DNA of 42,947 bases from Comamonadaceae bacterium. GTDB taxonomy: Bacteria > Pseudomonadota > Gammaproteobacteria > Burkholderiales > Burkholderiaceae_C. Position 1 is the first letter of the stretch. Each line of letters starts with the position of its first letter. Under the pieces are notes generated by a model. The model had not been told where the DNA came from. It saw only the letters and a list, made by a program, of their open reading frames with translations, and did not search any database. Positions 19,674 to 27,886 of the stretch are shown piece by piece. The DNA lies in assembly GCA_027486255.1 (NCBI GenBank), contig JAIXPL010000014.1:1-42947 (forward strand), in the 5' to 3' direction. Made by a program: the position numbers and the translations under genes.

Positions 19674-20585
19674 GTGGTGAGCTACCTGCAACTGCTGCTG
19701 CCCGACTTCTCCCTGATTCTGTGCGGCTACCTGATCTGCCGCTACACCGCGCTCGATCGCTCGGTCTGGGAACCGGTCGAAAGACTGGTCTATTTTTTCC
19801 TCTTCCCGGTCCTGCTCTTTCACTCCATCGTCAAGAGCCCGCTGGACCTGCTGGCCGCCTCCAACCTCATCGTGGGCGGGCTGGCGGTGGCGGCGGCGGG
19901 CATTGGCCTGTCGTATGCCCTGCCCTGGCTGCCCTGGGTGGGTCGCCGCATCGACGTGCGCGACCATGCGGCGGCGGCGCAGATCGGCTTTCGCTTCAAT
20001 TCCTTCATCGGCCTGGCCATGGCCGAACGCCTGGCCGGCGCGCAGGGCCTGCTGCTGATCGCGGTGCTCATCGGCGTGTGCGTGCCCATCTTCAACATCG
20101 GCGCGGTCTGGCCCATGGCGCGGCACGCGCAGCGCCACTTCGGTCGGGAGTTGCTGCGCAACCCGCTGATCATCGCCACGGCCTCGGGGCTGCTGGCCAA
20201 CCTCCTGGGCTTTCGGCTGCCCACCTGGCTCGAACCCAGCGTGGGCCGGCTGGGCGCGAGCTCCCTGGTGCTGGGCCTGATGGCCGCCGGCGCGGGCATG
20301 CGCCTGGGCACCTTGGCCCATGCCAAGACCCTGGCCGTGAGCTTGCTGACCATCAAACACTTCCTGATGCCCCTGGTCGCCTTTGGTGTGGGGCGGCTGC
20401 TGAACCTGGCGCCTGTACAGGCCACGGTGCTGCTGGCTTTTTCCGCCCTGCCCACGGCCTCCAGCGCCTACGTGCTGGCCGCGCGCATGGGCTACAACGG
20501 CCCCATGGTGGCAGGCCTGGTGACACTCTCCACCCTGGCCGGCTTGCTCAGCTTGCCCTTTGCCATGGGCCTGGCCGGACGCTGA
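19674..20585 (+). CDS. AEC family transporter (auxin efflux carrier-like permease)
   Basis: The product is 303 residues with about ten membrane helices in two five-helix repeats, as in the AEC family. Features include the N-terminal LLPDFSLILCGYLICRYTAL, the first-repeat end QIGFRFNSFIGLAMAERLAG, and the loop RELLRNPLIIATASGLLANLLG, which is diagnostic (N-P-x-I-I-A). The second repeat ends VLLAFSALPTASSAYVLAARMG. The substrate is unknown; family members export or import malate, malonate and other carboxylates. It starts with GTG (19674 or the next GTG at 19677) without a clear ribosome-binding site. It is divergent from the carboxylate-binding Bug protein, so a shared substrate type is possible. 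Its TGA abuts the queG stop. Confidence 0.9.
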   Translation: MVSYLQLLLPDFSLILCGYLICRYTALDRSVWEPVERLVYFFLFPVLLFHSIVKSPLDLLAASNLIVGGLAVAAAGIGLSYALPWLPWVGRRIDVRDHAAAAQIGFRFNSFIGLAMAERLAGAQGLLLIAVLIGVCVPIFNIGAVWPMARHAQRHFGRELLRNPLIIATASGLLANLLGFRLPTWLEPSVGRLGASSLVLGLMAAGAGMRLGTLAHAKTLAVSLLTIKHFLMPLVAFGVGRLLNLAPVQATVLLAFSALPTASSAYVLAARMGYNGPMVAGLVTLSTLAGLLSLPFAMGLAGR

Positions 20586-21659
20586 TCACTGCGCCAGCGC
20601 CCAGTGCAGGTGCTCTCGCACCAGCGCGCTCGGGTGGTCCAGGCGCTCCCGAAGGGCCTCAGCCAGGGCCTGGCGGTCCGCGCCAGGGGCTGAGCGGGCA
20701 TTGCCCAGGGCCACGGCCAGGTTACGCAGCCAGCGTTCATGGCCAATGCGCCGGATTGGGCTGCCCTCGGTGTGGCGCAAGAAATCCTCCTCGGTCCAGC
20801 GCCAGAGCGTGAGCAGGGTCTGGCCGCTCAGGGGCGCACGCTCGTCGAAATCCGGCAGGGGCGAGCGCTGGGCGAATTTATTCCAGGGGCACACCAGCTG
20901 ACAGTCGTCGCAGCCGTAGATGCGGTTGCCCATGAGCGGCCGCAGGTCCTCGGGAATGGGGCCCGCGTGTTCGATGGTGAGGTAAGAGATGCAACGCCGC
21001 GCATCGAGCCGTTGCGGCCCGACGATGGCACCGGTCGGGCACAGGTCCATGCAAGCGCTGCAGCTGCCGCAGTGCGCCTCCACCGGCTCGGTGGCCGGCA
21101 GCGGCATGTCAATGAAGATCTCACCCAGGAAAAACAGGGAGCCGGCCTCGCGGTGCAGCACCAGGGTGTGCTTGCCGCGCCAGCCCAAACCGCTGCGGGC
21201 GGCGAGCTCGGCCTCCATCACGGGGGCCGAATCGGTAAAAGCCCGATAACCCAGGGGCTGCACCTGGGCGGCAATGCGCTCACCCAGCTGGGCCAGGCGA
21301 GATCGCAGCACCTTGTGGTAGTCCCGACCCCGGGCGTAAACCGACACCACAGCCTCGCCCGGGCGCTGAAGGCGTTGGAGTTCGCGCTCGACCCAGTCGG
21401 CCGGGGCCTGGCGCGGCAGGTAGTCCATGCGCGCGGTGATCACGCTCACGGTGCCGGGCAGCAGTTCGGCCGGTCGGGCGCGCTTCATGCCGTGTGCGGC
21501 CATGTAATCCATCTCGCCGTGAAAGCCTGCGGCCAGCCAGGCCGATAATCCAGGTTCTGCCGAGCTCAGGTCCACGCCAGCGACGCCGATTTGAGAAAAT
21601 CCCAGCGCCCTCGCCCACTCCCGAATCAAAGACACGAATTCATGGCCGCCCTGGATCAT
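20586..21659 (-). CDS. queG: Epoxyqueuosine reductase
   Basis: QueG carries out the last step of queuosine synthesis in tRNA, reducing epoxyqueuosine with cobalamin and two [4Fe-4S] clusters. The product is 357 residues. The N-terminal domain has LGFSQIGVAGVDL and SVYARGRDYHKVLRSRLAQL, the cobalamin-binding region. The ferredoxin-like part has C-G-S-C-S-A-C-M-D-L-C-P and C-D-D-C-Q-L-V-C-P, the cysteines for both clusters. A C-terminal HEAT-like helical part follows. The start ATG 21659 matches the usual QueG length and overlaps 18 bases of tsaE coding on the other strand. The frame continues upstream antisense to tsaE, but this is not family-like. A TACAAT lies six bases upstream. Confidence 0.95.
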   Translation of the reverse strand: MIQGGHEFVSLIREWARALGFSQIGVAGVDLSSAEPGLSAWLAAGFHGEMDYMAAHGMKRARPAELLPGTVSVITARMDYLPRQAPADWVERELQRLQRPGEAVVSVYARGRDYHKVLRSRLAQLGERIAAQVQPLGYRAFTDSAPVMEAELAARSGLGWRGKHTLVLHREAGSLFFLGEIFIDMPLPATEPVEAHCGSCSACMDLCPTGAIVGPQRLDARRCISYLTIEHAGPIPEDLRPLMGNRIYGCDDCQLVCPWNKFAQRSPLPDFDERAPLSGQTLLTLWRWTEEDFLRHTEGSPIRRIGHERWLRNLAVALGNARSAPGADRQALAEALRERLDHPSALVREHLHWALAQ

Positions 21660-22169
21660 CCTGGCATTGTAGGAAGCACGGTCTGGCAAGACGAGCGCGG
21701 CACCGAGGCTTTTGCCCAGCGGCTGGCGCAGGCCCTGCGTGCGCTGCAGCCCGCCGGCGATGCGCTGATTGAGCTGCGCGGCAACCTGGGCGCGGGCAAA
21801 ACCACCTTCGCACGCCACCTGCTGCATGCCTTGGGCGTGGTCGGCCGCATCAAAAGCCCCACTTATGCCGTGGTGGAGACCTACCAAGTGCGGCTGGAGG
21901 GCGTTGCACTGGCCATTGCCCACTTCGACTTCTACAGATTCAACGACCCCGACGAATGGGAGGAAGCGGGCTTTCGCGATGTATTCGCCGCGCCCGGACT
22001 CCAGCTCGTGGAGTGGCCCGACAAGGCCCAGGGCCGGCTGCCCACGCCCGACCTGGTGATTGAGATCCACAGCCAGGCCCATGACGGCGAGCAGGCCGAG
22101 GGGCCTCGCCAAGTGCATCTGCGCAGCTTCAGCCCCCGGGGTGACGCCCTGGTGGCCGCCTGCTCATGA
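21642..22169 (+). CDS. tsaE: tRNA N6-adenosine threonylcarbamoyltransferase complex ATPase TsaE
   Basis: TsaE is the ATPase that supports TsaBD in making t6A37 on ANN-decoding tRNAs. The product is 175 residues. Motifs: the Walker A GNLGAGKTTFARHLL, the switch-like SPTYAVVETY, HFDFYRF, and LVEWPDKA near the end. The C-terminus is about 20 residues longer than the E. coli protein. Start ATG 21642 gives a normal N-terminus and lies inside the first codons of queG on the opposite strand, so the two divergent genes overlap by 18 bases. TGA 22167-22169 overlaps the ATG of amiC (ATGA), indicating translational coupling. The tsaE-amiC pair is widely conserved. Confidence 0.94.
   Translation: MAALDHPGIVGSTVWQDERGTEAFAQRLAQALRALQPAGDALIELRGNLGAGKTTFARHLLHALGVVGRIKSPTYAVVETYQVRLEGVALAIAHFDFYRFNDPDEWEEAGFRDVFAAPGLQLVEWPDKAQGRLPTPDLVIEIHSQAHDGEQAEGPRQVHLRSFSPRGDALVAACS
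21666..21671 (-). promoter_or_regulatory. -10 hexamer of queG inside tsaE coding sequence
   Basis: On the minus strand TACAAT is followed by GCCAGG and then the queG ATG (21659). The promoter therefore lies within the first codons of tsaE on the other strand. The six-base spacing fits a leaderless transcript. Confidence 0.55.
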
Positions 22170-23470
22170 GCACCCGGCCCGACCGCCAGCGCAGGCGTCT
22201 GCTCCAGGCCGGCGGGGTGGTGCTGCTGCTCGGGGCGCGCGAGATTGCCCATGGCGCCGAGATCCTGGCCGTGCGCGTCTGGCCCGCCAAGGACTACACC
22301 CGGGTCACGCTGGAATCCAATGAGCCGATCCGGGCGCGGTACATCCTGATTGCCGACCCTCCCCGGGTGGCCGTGGACATCACAGGCCTGGAACTGCAGC
22401 CGACGCTCAGGGAGCTGGTGGCCAAGGTCAAGGCAGACGACCCGAACATCGCGGGCATCCGCGTCGGTCAAAACGCACCGGGCGTGGTGCGTCTGGTGAT
22501 CGACCTCAAGCAGGCGGTGGCGCCCCAGGTCTTCAGCCTCAAGCCGGTGGAGCCCTATCAGCACCGCCTGGTGATGGACCTCTATCCCACGGTGGCGCAG
22601 GACCCGCTCGAAGCCCTGATCGCCGAGAAACTCCAGGCCCGTGGCCGAACCGACAGCATGGCCACGGAGCCGCCGGCAGATCCCCTGGGTGAACTGATGG
22701 CCGAGCGGGCCAGGCGCAGCGCCCAAACCCAGCCGCAGGGTGCGGCAGGAAGCAAAACCGACCGGCTCATCATCGTGGCGCTGGACCCGGGCCATGGTGG
22801 CGAGGATCCGGGCGCCATCGGCCCAGGCGGCACCCGCGAGAAAGACGTGGTGCTGCAGGTGGCCCAGCTGCTGCGCGAGCGCATCAATGCCCGGCCCAAT
22901 ATGCGCGCCTACCTCACCCGCGACGGCGACTTCTTCGTGCCCCTGCACGTGCGCGTGCAAAAGGCCAGACGCGTGCAGGCCGACCTCTTCATCAGCATCC
23001 ACGCCGACGCCTTCTTCACGCCCCGGCCCCAAGGCGCCAGCGTGTTCGTGCTCAGCGAGCGCGGCGCCACCAGCAACGCCGCACGCTGGCTGGCCGACAA
23101 GGAAAACGCGGCCGACGGCGTGGGCGGCGTGAACATCCCCGTGCGCGACAACGCCGTGCGCCAGGCGCTGCTGGACATGAGCACCACGGCGCAAATCAAC
23201 GACAGCCTGCAATTGGGCGGCGCCATGCTGGGGGAGATCGGCCGGGTGGGCAAGCTGCACAAGCCCCGCGTGGAGCAGGCGGGCTTTGCGGTGCCCAAGG
23301 CGCCGGATATTCCCAGCGTACTGGTGGAGACCGCCTTCATCAGCAACCCGGACGAGGAAATCCGGCTGCGCAACCCGGCCTTCCAAACCCAGCTGGCTGA
23401 TGCGCTGATGCGCGGTATCGAGCGCTACTTCGCGCGCAATCCGCCGCTGGCCCGCAACCGCCCCATCTGA
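22166..23470 (+). CDS. amiC: N-acetylmuramoyl-L-alanine amidase, AMIN plus Amidase_3
   Basis: Amidases of this type cut the peptide from N-acetylmuramic acid and split daughter-cell septa. The product is 434 residues. The N-terminus MSTRPDRQRRRLLQAGG carries a twin-arginine motif, so Tat export is likely, as for E. coli AmiA/AmiC. An AMIN septum-targeting domain covers about 30-135, followed by a linker. The zinc amidase domain runs from about 200 to 428. ALDPGHGGEDPGAIG and TREKDVVL give the first His and Glu ligands, LFISIHADAFF the second His, and VLVETAFISNPDEE the catalytic Glu. It overlaps tsaE by ATGA. Activation by EnvC/NlpD-type LytM proteins is known for the family. Confidence 0.94.
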   Translation: MSTRPDRQRRRLLQAGGVVLLLGAREIAHGAEILAVRVWPAKDYTRVTLESNEPIRARYILIADPPRVAVDITGLELQPTLRELVAKVKADDPNIAGIRVGQNAPGVVRLVIDLKQAVAPQVFSLKPVEPYQHRLVMDLYPTVAQDPLEALIAEKLQARGRTDSMATEPPADPLGELMAERARRSAQTQPQGAAGSKTDRLIIVALDPGHGGEDPGAIGPGGTREKDVVLQVAQLLRERINARPNMRAYLTRDGDFFVPLHVRVQKARRVQADLFISIHADAFFTPRPQGASVFVLSERGATSNAARWLADKENAADGVGGVNIPVRDNAVRQALLDMSTTAQINDSLQLGGAMLGEIGRVGKLHKPRVEQAGFAVPKAPDIPSVLVETAFISNPDEEIRLRNPAFQTQLADALMRGIERYFARNPPLARNRPI

Positions 23471-23485
23471 GACGGTGGCCGGCGC

Positions 23486-24127
23486 TCAGGCGGCGCTGCG
23501 GCGGGCGCGCCAAGCGCCCAGCAGGGCCAGCAGGCCCGGCACGATGATCAGAGCCCAGATGATCTTGCTCAGGTGCAGCTGCACCCAGGCCAGGTTGCCA
23601 AAGAGGTAACCCACGCCGCACAGGCCCACCACCCACAGCAGCGCACCGCCCACGTTGTAGGCCGTGAATTTGCCGCGATCCATCTCGGCCACGCCCGCCA
23701 CAAAAGGCGCGAAGGTGCGGATAAAGGGCATGAAGCGCGCAATCACGATCGTGATGCCGCCATAACGCTCATAAAAGGCATGCGCCTGCTCGAAGGCCTG
23801 GCGGTTGAAAAATCGTGAGTTCGGCCACTGGAACACCCGCGGCCCGAAGTGGCGACCAATCAAGTAATTGCACTGGTCGCCCAGGATGGCCGCCACCAGC
23901 AGCAGAGCCATCACCAAGGGCAAGTTCAGCAGGCCCGCACCGGCCAATGCCCCGGTGATGAACAGCAGTGAGTCGCCCGGCAGGAAAGGCATGATGACCA
24001 GGCCCGTCTCCACAAACACAATGGCAAACAACAGGGCGTAGACCCAGGTGCCGTGGTCGCGCGTGAAGGCCTCCAGATAGCGGTCCACGTGCAGGATGAA
24101 GTCGATCAAAAAAGTCACCAGTTCCAT
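23486..24127 (-). CDS. DedA family membrane protein
   Basis: The product is about 213 residues with four to five membrane helices. DedA hallmarks are visible: FVETGLVIMPFLPGDSLLF near residue 40, the G-D-Q-x-N-Y-x-I-G-R segment in ILGDQCNYLIGRHFG, and FYERYGGITIVIARFMPFIRTFAPFVAG, which has the conserved R-F-x-P-x-x-R and following Gly. DedA proteins act as inner-membrane lipid transporters (undecaprenyl phosphate or phosphatidylethanolamine) and affect proton-motive force and envelope stress. I chose ATG 24127 (MELVTFLIDF). ATG 24145, behind a GGAGG placed only 3 bases away, would add MPESRP. The gene is divergent from mutL and convergent with amiC. Confidence 0.9.
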   Translation of the reverse strand: MELVTFLIDFILHVDRYLEAFTRDHGTWVYALLFAIVFVETGLVIMPFLPGDSLLFITGALAGAGLLNLPLVMALLLVAAILGDQCNYLIGRHFGPRVFQWPNSRFFNRQAFEQAHAFYERYGGITIVIARFMPFIRTFAPFVAGVAEMDRGKFTAYNVGGALLWVVGLCGVGYLFGNLAWVQLHLSKIIWALIIVPGLLALLGAWRARRSAA

Positions 24128-24153
24128 GGGCCTGGATTCTGGCATGGGCCTCC

Positions 24154-24159
24154 TACAAT
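24154..24159 (+). promoter_or_regulatory. -10 hexamer of mutL, leaderless arrangement
   Basis: TACAAT is followed by seven bases and then the GTG start of mutL (24167). There is no Shine-Dalgarno. The seven-base spacer is within the normal range for a start at or next to the first codon base. Confidence 0.55.
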
Positions 24160-24166
24160 CCCGGCC

Positions 24167-26032
24167 GTGACCTCACCGCCCCGCCGCGCCATCCGCGAAC
24201 TCCCCGATGAACTCATCAGCCAGATCGCCGCTGGCGAAGTGGTTGAGCGCCCCGCCTCCGTGGTGCGAGAGCTGGTGGACAACGCCCTGGACGCCGGCGC
24301 CACCGAGGTGGTGGTGCGCCTGTCGGCCGGCGGCGTGCGCCTGATCCGCATCGAGGACGATGGCATGGGCATCCGCCGCGAGGAGCTGCCGATCGCGCTC
24401 AAACGCCACGCCACCAGCAAGATCGCCTCACTCGATGAGCTGCAGTCCGTGCAGACCATGGGTTTTCGGGGCGAGGCGCTGGCCGCCATCAACTCGATTG
24501 CCGACATGAGCGTCCTCTCGCGCACGGCCGATGCCGAGCACGGCTGGCAGCTTGACGGCCGCACCGGCGAGCTCAAACCAGGCGCGCGCGCCGTGGGCAC
24601 CACGGTGGAGGTGCGTGAGCTGTTTTACGCCACGCCCGCGCGCCGCAAATTCCTCAAAACCGATGCCACCGAGCTGGCGCACTGCATCGAGGCTGTGCGG
24701 CGCCATGCGCTGGCGCGGCCCGATGTGGGCTTTTCCATCTGGCACGAGGGCAAGCTCATGGAGCAGTGGCGCGCCGCCCGCAGCGACCCGGCCGGCGCAC
24801 TGGCACAGCGCCTGGCCGACGTCATGGGCGAGGCCTTTGCCGAGCAGTCGGTGGTGGTGGACCACCACAGCAGCGGGCCTGGCCCGCAGATCCGAGTTTG
24901 GGGCCGCGCAGGCCTGCCGGACCTCGCCCGCGCGCGCGGCGACCTGCAGTTTGCCTACGTCAACGGCCGCTACGTGCGCGACAAGGTGCTCACGCACGCC
25001 GCCCGCTCGGCCTACGAAGACGTGCTGCACGGCCAGCGCCAGCCGCTCTATGCCCTGTACGTGGAGATGGATGCCACCCGCGTGGATGTGAATGTGCACC
25101 CGACCAAGATCGAGGTGCGCTTTCGTGACAGCCGCGAGGTGCACCAAGCGGTGCGCCACGCCCTGGAAAACGCGCTGGCTGCGCCCCGCGCCGGTCTGGG
25201 CCATGGCATTCCCTCCACGCCCATTGAAACCGCCGCGCCACCCGTCTGGCCCAGCGACGCCAGTCCCGCCCGTCCCTGGCAGCAGGCTGGCATGAGCCTG
25301 TCACTCCGGCAGGACCGTGGCATCAACGACTTCGCCGCCATGTGGCCCAGCACTGCACCAGCAGCGGCTGCGTTGATGGCCGCCGAGCCCTCAGCAGCCC
25401 TGGCGAGCTGGTCTGCCCAGGCCCGGCCCTCCGAGCTGCCGTCTGGCGACTGGCCGCTGGGCCGCGCCATCGCGCAGCTGCAAGGCGTCTACATCCTGGC
25501 AGAAAACAGCCAGGGGCTGGTCGTCGTGGACATGCATGCCGCGCACGAGCGCATCGTCTATGAACGGCTCAAGACCCAGCTCGACGAAGCCGCCCTGGCC
25601 AGCCAGCCCCTGTTGATTCCGGCCAGCTTCGCGGCCACGCCGCAGGAAATTGCCACCGCCCAGGCGGCCGCAGACACCCTGCAGGCCCTGGGCCTGGAAG
25701 TGGCCCCGCTCTCACCCAAGACCCTGGCCGTGCGGGCCGTACCCAGCACCCTGGCCCAGGGCGAACCGGTGGAGCTGGCGCGCAGCGTGCTGGCCGAGCT
25801 GGCGCAGCACGATGACCACCAGGTGCTGACCCGGGCACGCAACGAACTGCTGGCCACCATGGCCTGCCACGGCGCCGTGCGTGCCAACCGCAAACTCACG
25901 CTCGAAGAAATGAATGCGCTGCTGCGGCAGATGGAGGCCACCGAGCGCTCGGACCAGTGCAACCATGGCCGACCGACCTGGCGGCAGCTCAGCCTCAAGG
26001 AACTCGACGCGCTCTTTCTGCGCGGGCGCTGA
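24167..26032 (+). CDS. mutL: DNA mismatch repair protein MutL (endonuclease type)
   Basis: MutL links MutS mismatch recognition to strand removal. The product is 621 residues. The N-terminal GHKL ATPase (about 1-340) has LPDELISQIAAGEVVERPASVV, the DDGMGI Mg/ATP motif, KRHATSKI and TMGFRGEALAAI. A Pro/Ala-rich linker (about 345-430) leads to the C-terminal dimerisation domain. There DMHAAHERIVYE fits the D-x-H-A-x2-E-x4-E endonuclease metal motif with Met at the variable position, and CNHGRPT near the end is the matching zinc motif. This MutL should therefore nick DNA itself, as expected where MutH is absent. The start is GTG 24167; longer in-frame sequence overlaps dedA. DUF3429 ends 8 bases downstream on the other strand. 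Confidence 0.96.
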   Translation: MTSPPRRAIRELPDELISQIAAGEVVERPASVVRELVDNALDAGATEVVVRLSAGGVRLIRIEDDGMGIRREELPIALKRHATSKIASLDELQSVQTMGFRGEALAAINSIADMSVLSRTADAEHGWQLDGRTGELKPGARAVGTTVEVRELFYATPARRKFLKTDATELAHCIEAVRRHALARPDVGFSIWHEGKLMEQWRAARSDPAGALAQRLADVMGEAFAEQSVVVDHHSSGPGPQIRVWGRAGLPDLARARGDLQFAYVNGRYVRDKVLTHAARSAYEDVLHGQRQPLYALYVEMDATRVDVNVHPTKIEVRFRDSREVHQAVRHALENALAAPRAGLGHGIPSTPIETAAPPVWPSDASPARPWQQAGMSLSLRQDRGINDFAAMWPSTAPAAAALMAAEPSAALASWSAQARPSELPSGDWPLGRAIAQLQGVYILAENSQGLVVVDMHAAHERIVYERLKTQLDEAALASQPLLIPASFAATPQEIATAQAAADTLQALGLEVAPLSPKTLAVRAVPSTLAQGEPVELARSVLAELAQHDDHQVLTRARNELLATMACHGAVRANRKLTLEEMNALLRQMEATERSDQCNHGRPTWRQLSLKELDALFLRGR

Positions 26033-26040
26033 ACAAAGGC

Positions 26041-26514
26041 TCAGGCCAGCCAGTAGGCCAGCGCGCCCAGAGCCACGCTGACCGAGGCCACCGCCGTCAG
26101 CAGGGCCCGCAGGGGCAGCCAGGCCGCGAGACCCAGCGCGCGGTAGCTCGCGCGGTCTACCGCATAGCAGGCCAGCAGGCTGAGCACCAAGAGCGCATGC
26201 CCCCAGGGGCTGTCGAGCAGCACGGCCAGCCAGCCCAGCAGGCTGGGCAGCACCCCCCACAGCAGTCGGGGCGCCTGAAGCTCCGCCTGACGCATGGCCA
26301 GACCCCAGTGAATGCCACCCAGAAAGCTCACGATCACCGCCCCGTAAGTCAGCAGGGCCGAGGCCGCCAGCATGCGCCAGCCCGGTGGCGTGAACCATTG
26401 CAGCGCGGCACCGGCCACGAAGGGAATAAGGCCCGCCAGACCCAGGCCCCAGGCCAGAGGCGAGGGGGCATGCGAAGGGGTAGGCAGTGCAGCGGAAGAA
26501 GGCAAAGCGGGCAT
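26041..26514 (-). CDS. DUF3429 membrane protein
   Basis: The product is 157 residues with about five predicted membrane helices and a short N-terminal tail. The pattern LAWGLGLAGLIPFVAGA, then ALLTYGAVIVSFLGGIHWGLAM, then WGVLPSLLGWLAVLL fits the DUF3429 family, in which the F-L-G-G-x-x-W-G motif is the hallmark. No function is established for the family. The ATG 26514 lies six bases after TACACT with no Shine-Dalgarno. The gene is convergent with mutL with only 8 bases between them, and divergent from the Bcr/CflA exporter gene 103 bases away. Confidence 0.85.
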   Translation of the reverse strand: MPALPSSAALPTPSHAPSPLAWGLGLAGLIPFVAGAALQWFTPPGWRMLAASALLTYGAVIVSFLGGIHWGLAMRQAELQAPRLLWGVLPSLLGWLAVLLDSPWGHALLVLSLLACYAVDRASYRALGLAAWLPLRALLTAVASVSVALGALAYWLA

Positions 26515-26520
26515 GGCGGC

Positions 26521-26526
26521 AGTGTA
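26521..26526 (-). promoter_or_regulatory. -10 hexamer of the DUF3429 gene, leaderless arrangement
   Basis: On the minus strand TACACT is followed by GCCGCC and then ATG 26514. The spacer has no Shine-Dalgarno, and six bases place +1 on the A of ATG. Confidence 0.5.
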
Positions 26527-26617
26527 AGAGAGCCCCTGCCCTTGATTCTGCTACCCTCAAAGACCGTGGCCCCGGCAGCCTGCCGACGCGTGCCCACCCT
26601 GCCCGAGCGACCTTCTC

Positions 26618-27877
26618 TTGCCTTCCAAGTCCACGCCGATCCCCGAGCACACCAGCCTGCCGGTCCACCCCACCAGCCGCAGCTCGGCCCGCCTGCTGAT
26701 CGTCCTTTTGTCGCTGCTCATGGGACTGCAGCCTGTGAGCACCGACCTGTATCTGCCCGCGCTGCCCGCCATGAGCGAGGGCTTTGGCGTGCACATCTCG
26801 CAGGTGCAGTTCACCCTGAGCGCCCTGCTGCTGTCCTTTGGCTGCTCGCAGCTGTTTTGGGGGCCGCTGTCGGACCGTTTCGGCCGGCGCCCGGTGCTGC
26901 TGTGGGGCATGAGCGCCTATGTGCTGGCAGCCATTGGCTCGAGCCTGGCCCCCAGCCTGGGCTGGCTGGTGGTCTGGCGCATGCTGCAGGGTGCGGCCCT
27001 GGGCTCGGCGGTGATGACCGCGCGCGCCGTGGTGCGCGACCGCTACGGCCCCACCGAGGGCGCGCGCGTGATGTCCACGGCCCTGACCGGCCTGGGCCTG
27101 ATCGCCGGCCTGAGTGCCCCCATCGGCGGCCTGCTCACGCAGTTCTTCGGCTGGCGTGCGTCACTGGCCGCCCTGGCCATTTTTGGGGCCGTGGTGCTGG
27201 CCCTGATCGCCTGGCGCTTTGAAGAGACGCTGACGGCCAAGCGCCTCAATGCCCTGCACCCGGGCGAGATGCTGCGCACCTGGCTGCGCATTGGCCGCCA
27301 CCCGCGCTTTCTGGTGTTCTCTGCCGTGGCCTCCAGCGGCAACGCGGGCCTGTTCACCTACCTGGTGACCTCCTCCTTCATCCTCATCCGCCTCCATGGT
27401 CTGAGCCAGGTGAGCTACGGCTTTTGCATGGCCTCCATGAGCCTGTGCTACGTGGCCGGCACCATGGTCTGCCGCCGGCTGCTGCTGCGCGTGGGCCTGC
27501 AGCGCACCATGGACATAGGCGCTGGCATCAGCCTGAGCTCTGGCCTCTTGCTGGCGGGGCTCTTTGCCTTGGACGTGCACACGGTCTGGGCCGTGGTGCT
27601 GCCCATGAACCTGTTCTTGGTGGGCCACGGCATCAACCAGCCCTGCAGCCAGAACGGCGCCATCGCGCCCTTCCCCGAGGCGGCCGGCACCGCGGCTGCG
27701 CTCAATGGCTTTTGCATGATGATGACCGCCTTCCTGGTGGGCCTCTGGCTTGGAGAGCACATGGACGGCACCGAGCTGCCCCTGGTGCAGGGCCTGCTGT
27801 TCTGGAGCGCCATCATCGCCCTGCTCTCCTGGGTACTGGTGCGCCGCTTCGGCAGCCGCACGAGCACTGCCGTGTAA
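26618..27877 (+). CDS. Bcr/CflA family multidrug efflux MFS transporter
   Basis: The product is about 419 residues with 12 membrane helices. Bcr/CflA features: STDLYLPALPAM after helix 1 (D-x-Y-L-P-A-x-P), GPLSDRFGRRPVLLWG as the MFS motif A between helices 2 and 3, RMLQGAALGSAVMTARAVVRD (R-x-x-Q-G), and the motif C-like GLGLIAGLSAPIGGLL in helix 5. It exports drugs or small metabolites such as sulfonamide-type compounds or cysteine, driven by protons; the actual substrate is unknown. The start is uncertain: TTG 26618 keeps the N-terminal tail and helix 1, and no ATG exists before residue 35, inside helix 1. It is followed 9 bases later by miaA, so both may share a transcript. Confidence 0.88.
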   Translation: MPSKSTPIPEHTSLPVHPTSRSSARLLIVLLSLLMGLQPVSTDLYLPALPAMSEGFGVHISQVQFTLSALLLSFGCSQLFWGPLSDRFGRRPVLLWGMSAYVLAAIGSSLAPSLGWLVVWRMLQGAALGSAVMTARAVVRDRYGPTEGARVMSTALTGLGLIAGLSAPIGGLLTQFFGWRASLAALAIFGAVVLALIAWRFEETLTAKRLNALHPGEMLRTWLRIGRHPRFLVFSAVASSGNAGLFTYLVTSSFILIRLHGLSQVSYGFCMASMSLCYVAGTMVCRRLLLRVGLQRTMDIGAGISLSSGLLLAGLFALDVHTVWAVVLPMNLFLVGHGINQPCSQNGAIAPFPEAAGTAAALNGFCMMMTAFLVGLWLGEHMDGTELPLVQGLLFWSAIIALLSWVLVRRFGSRTSTAV

Positions 27878-27886
27878 GGCCTGCCC

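Noticed and set aside
24128-24145. dedA start at ATG 24145
   Set aside because: A GGAGG is present but only 3 bases from the ATG, and the added MPESRP does not look like the family. Kept as an alternative in the dedA entry.
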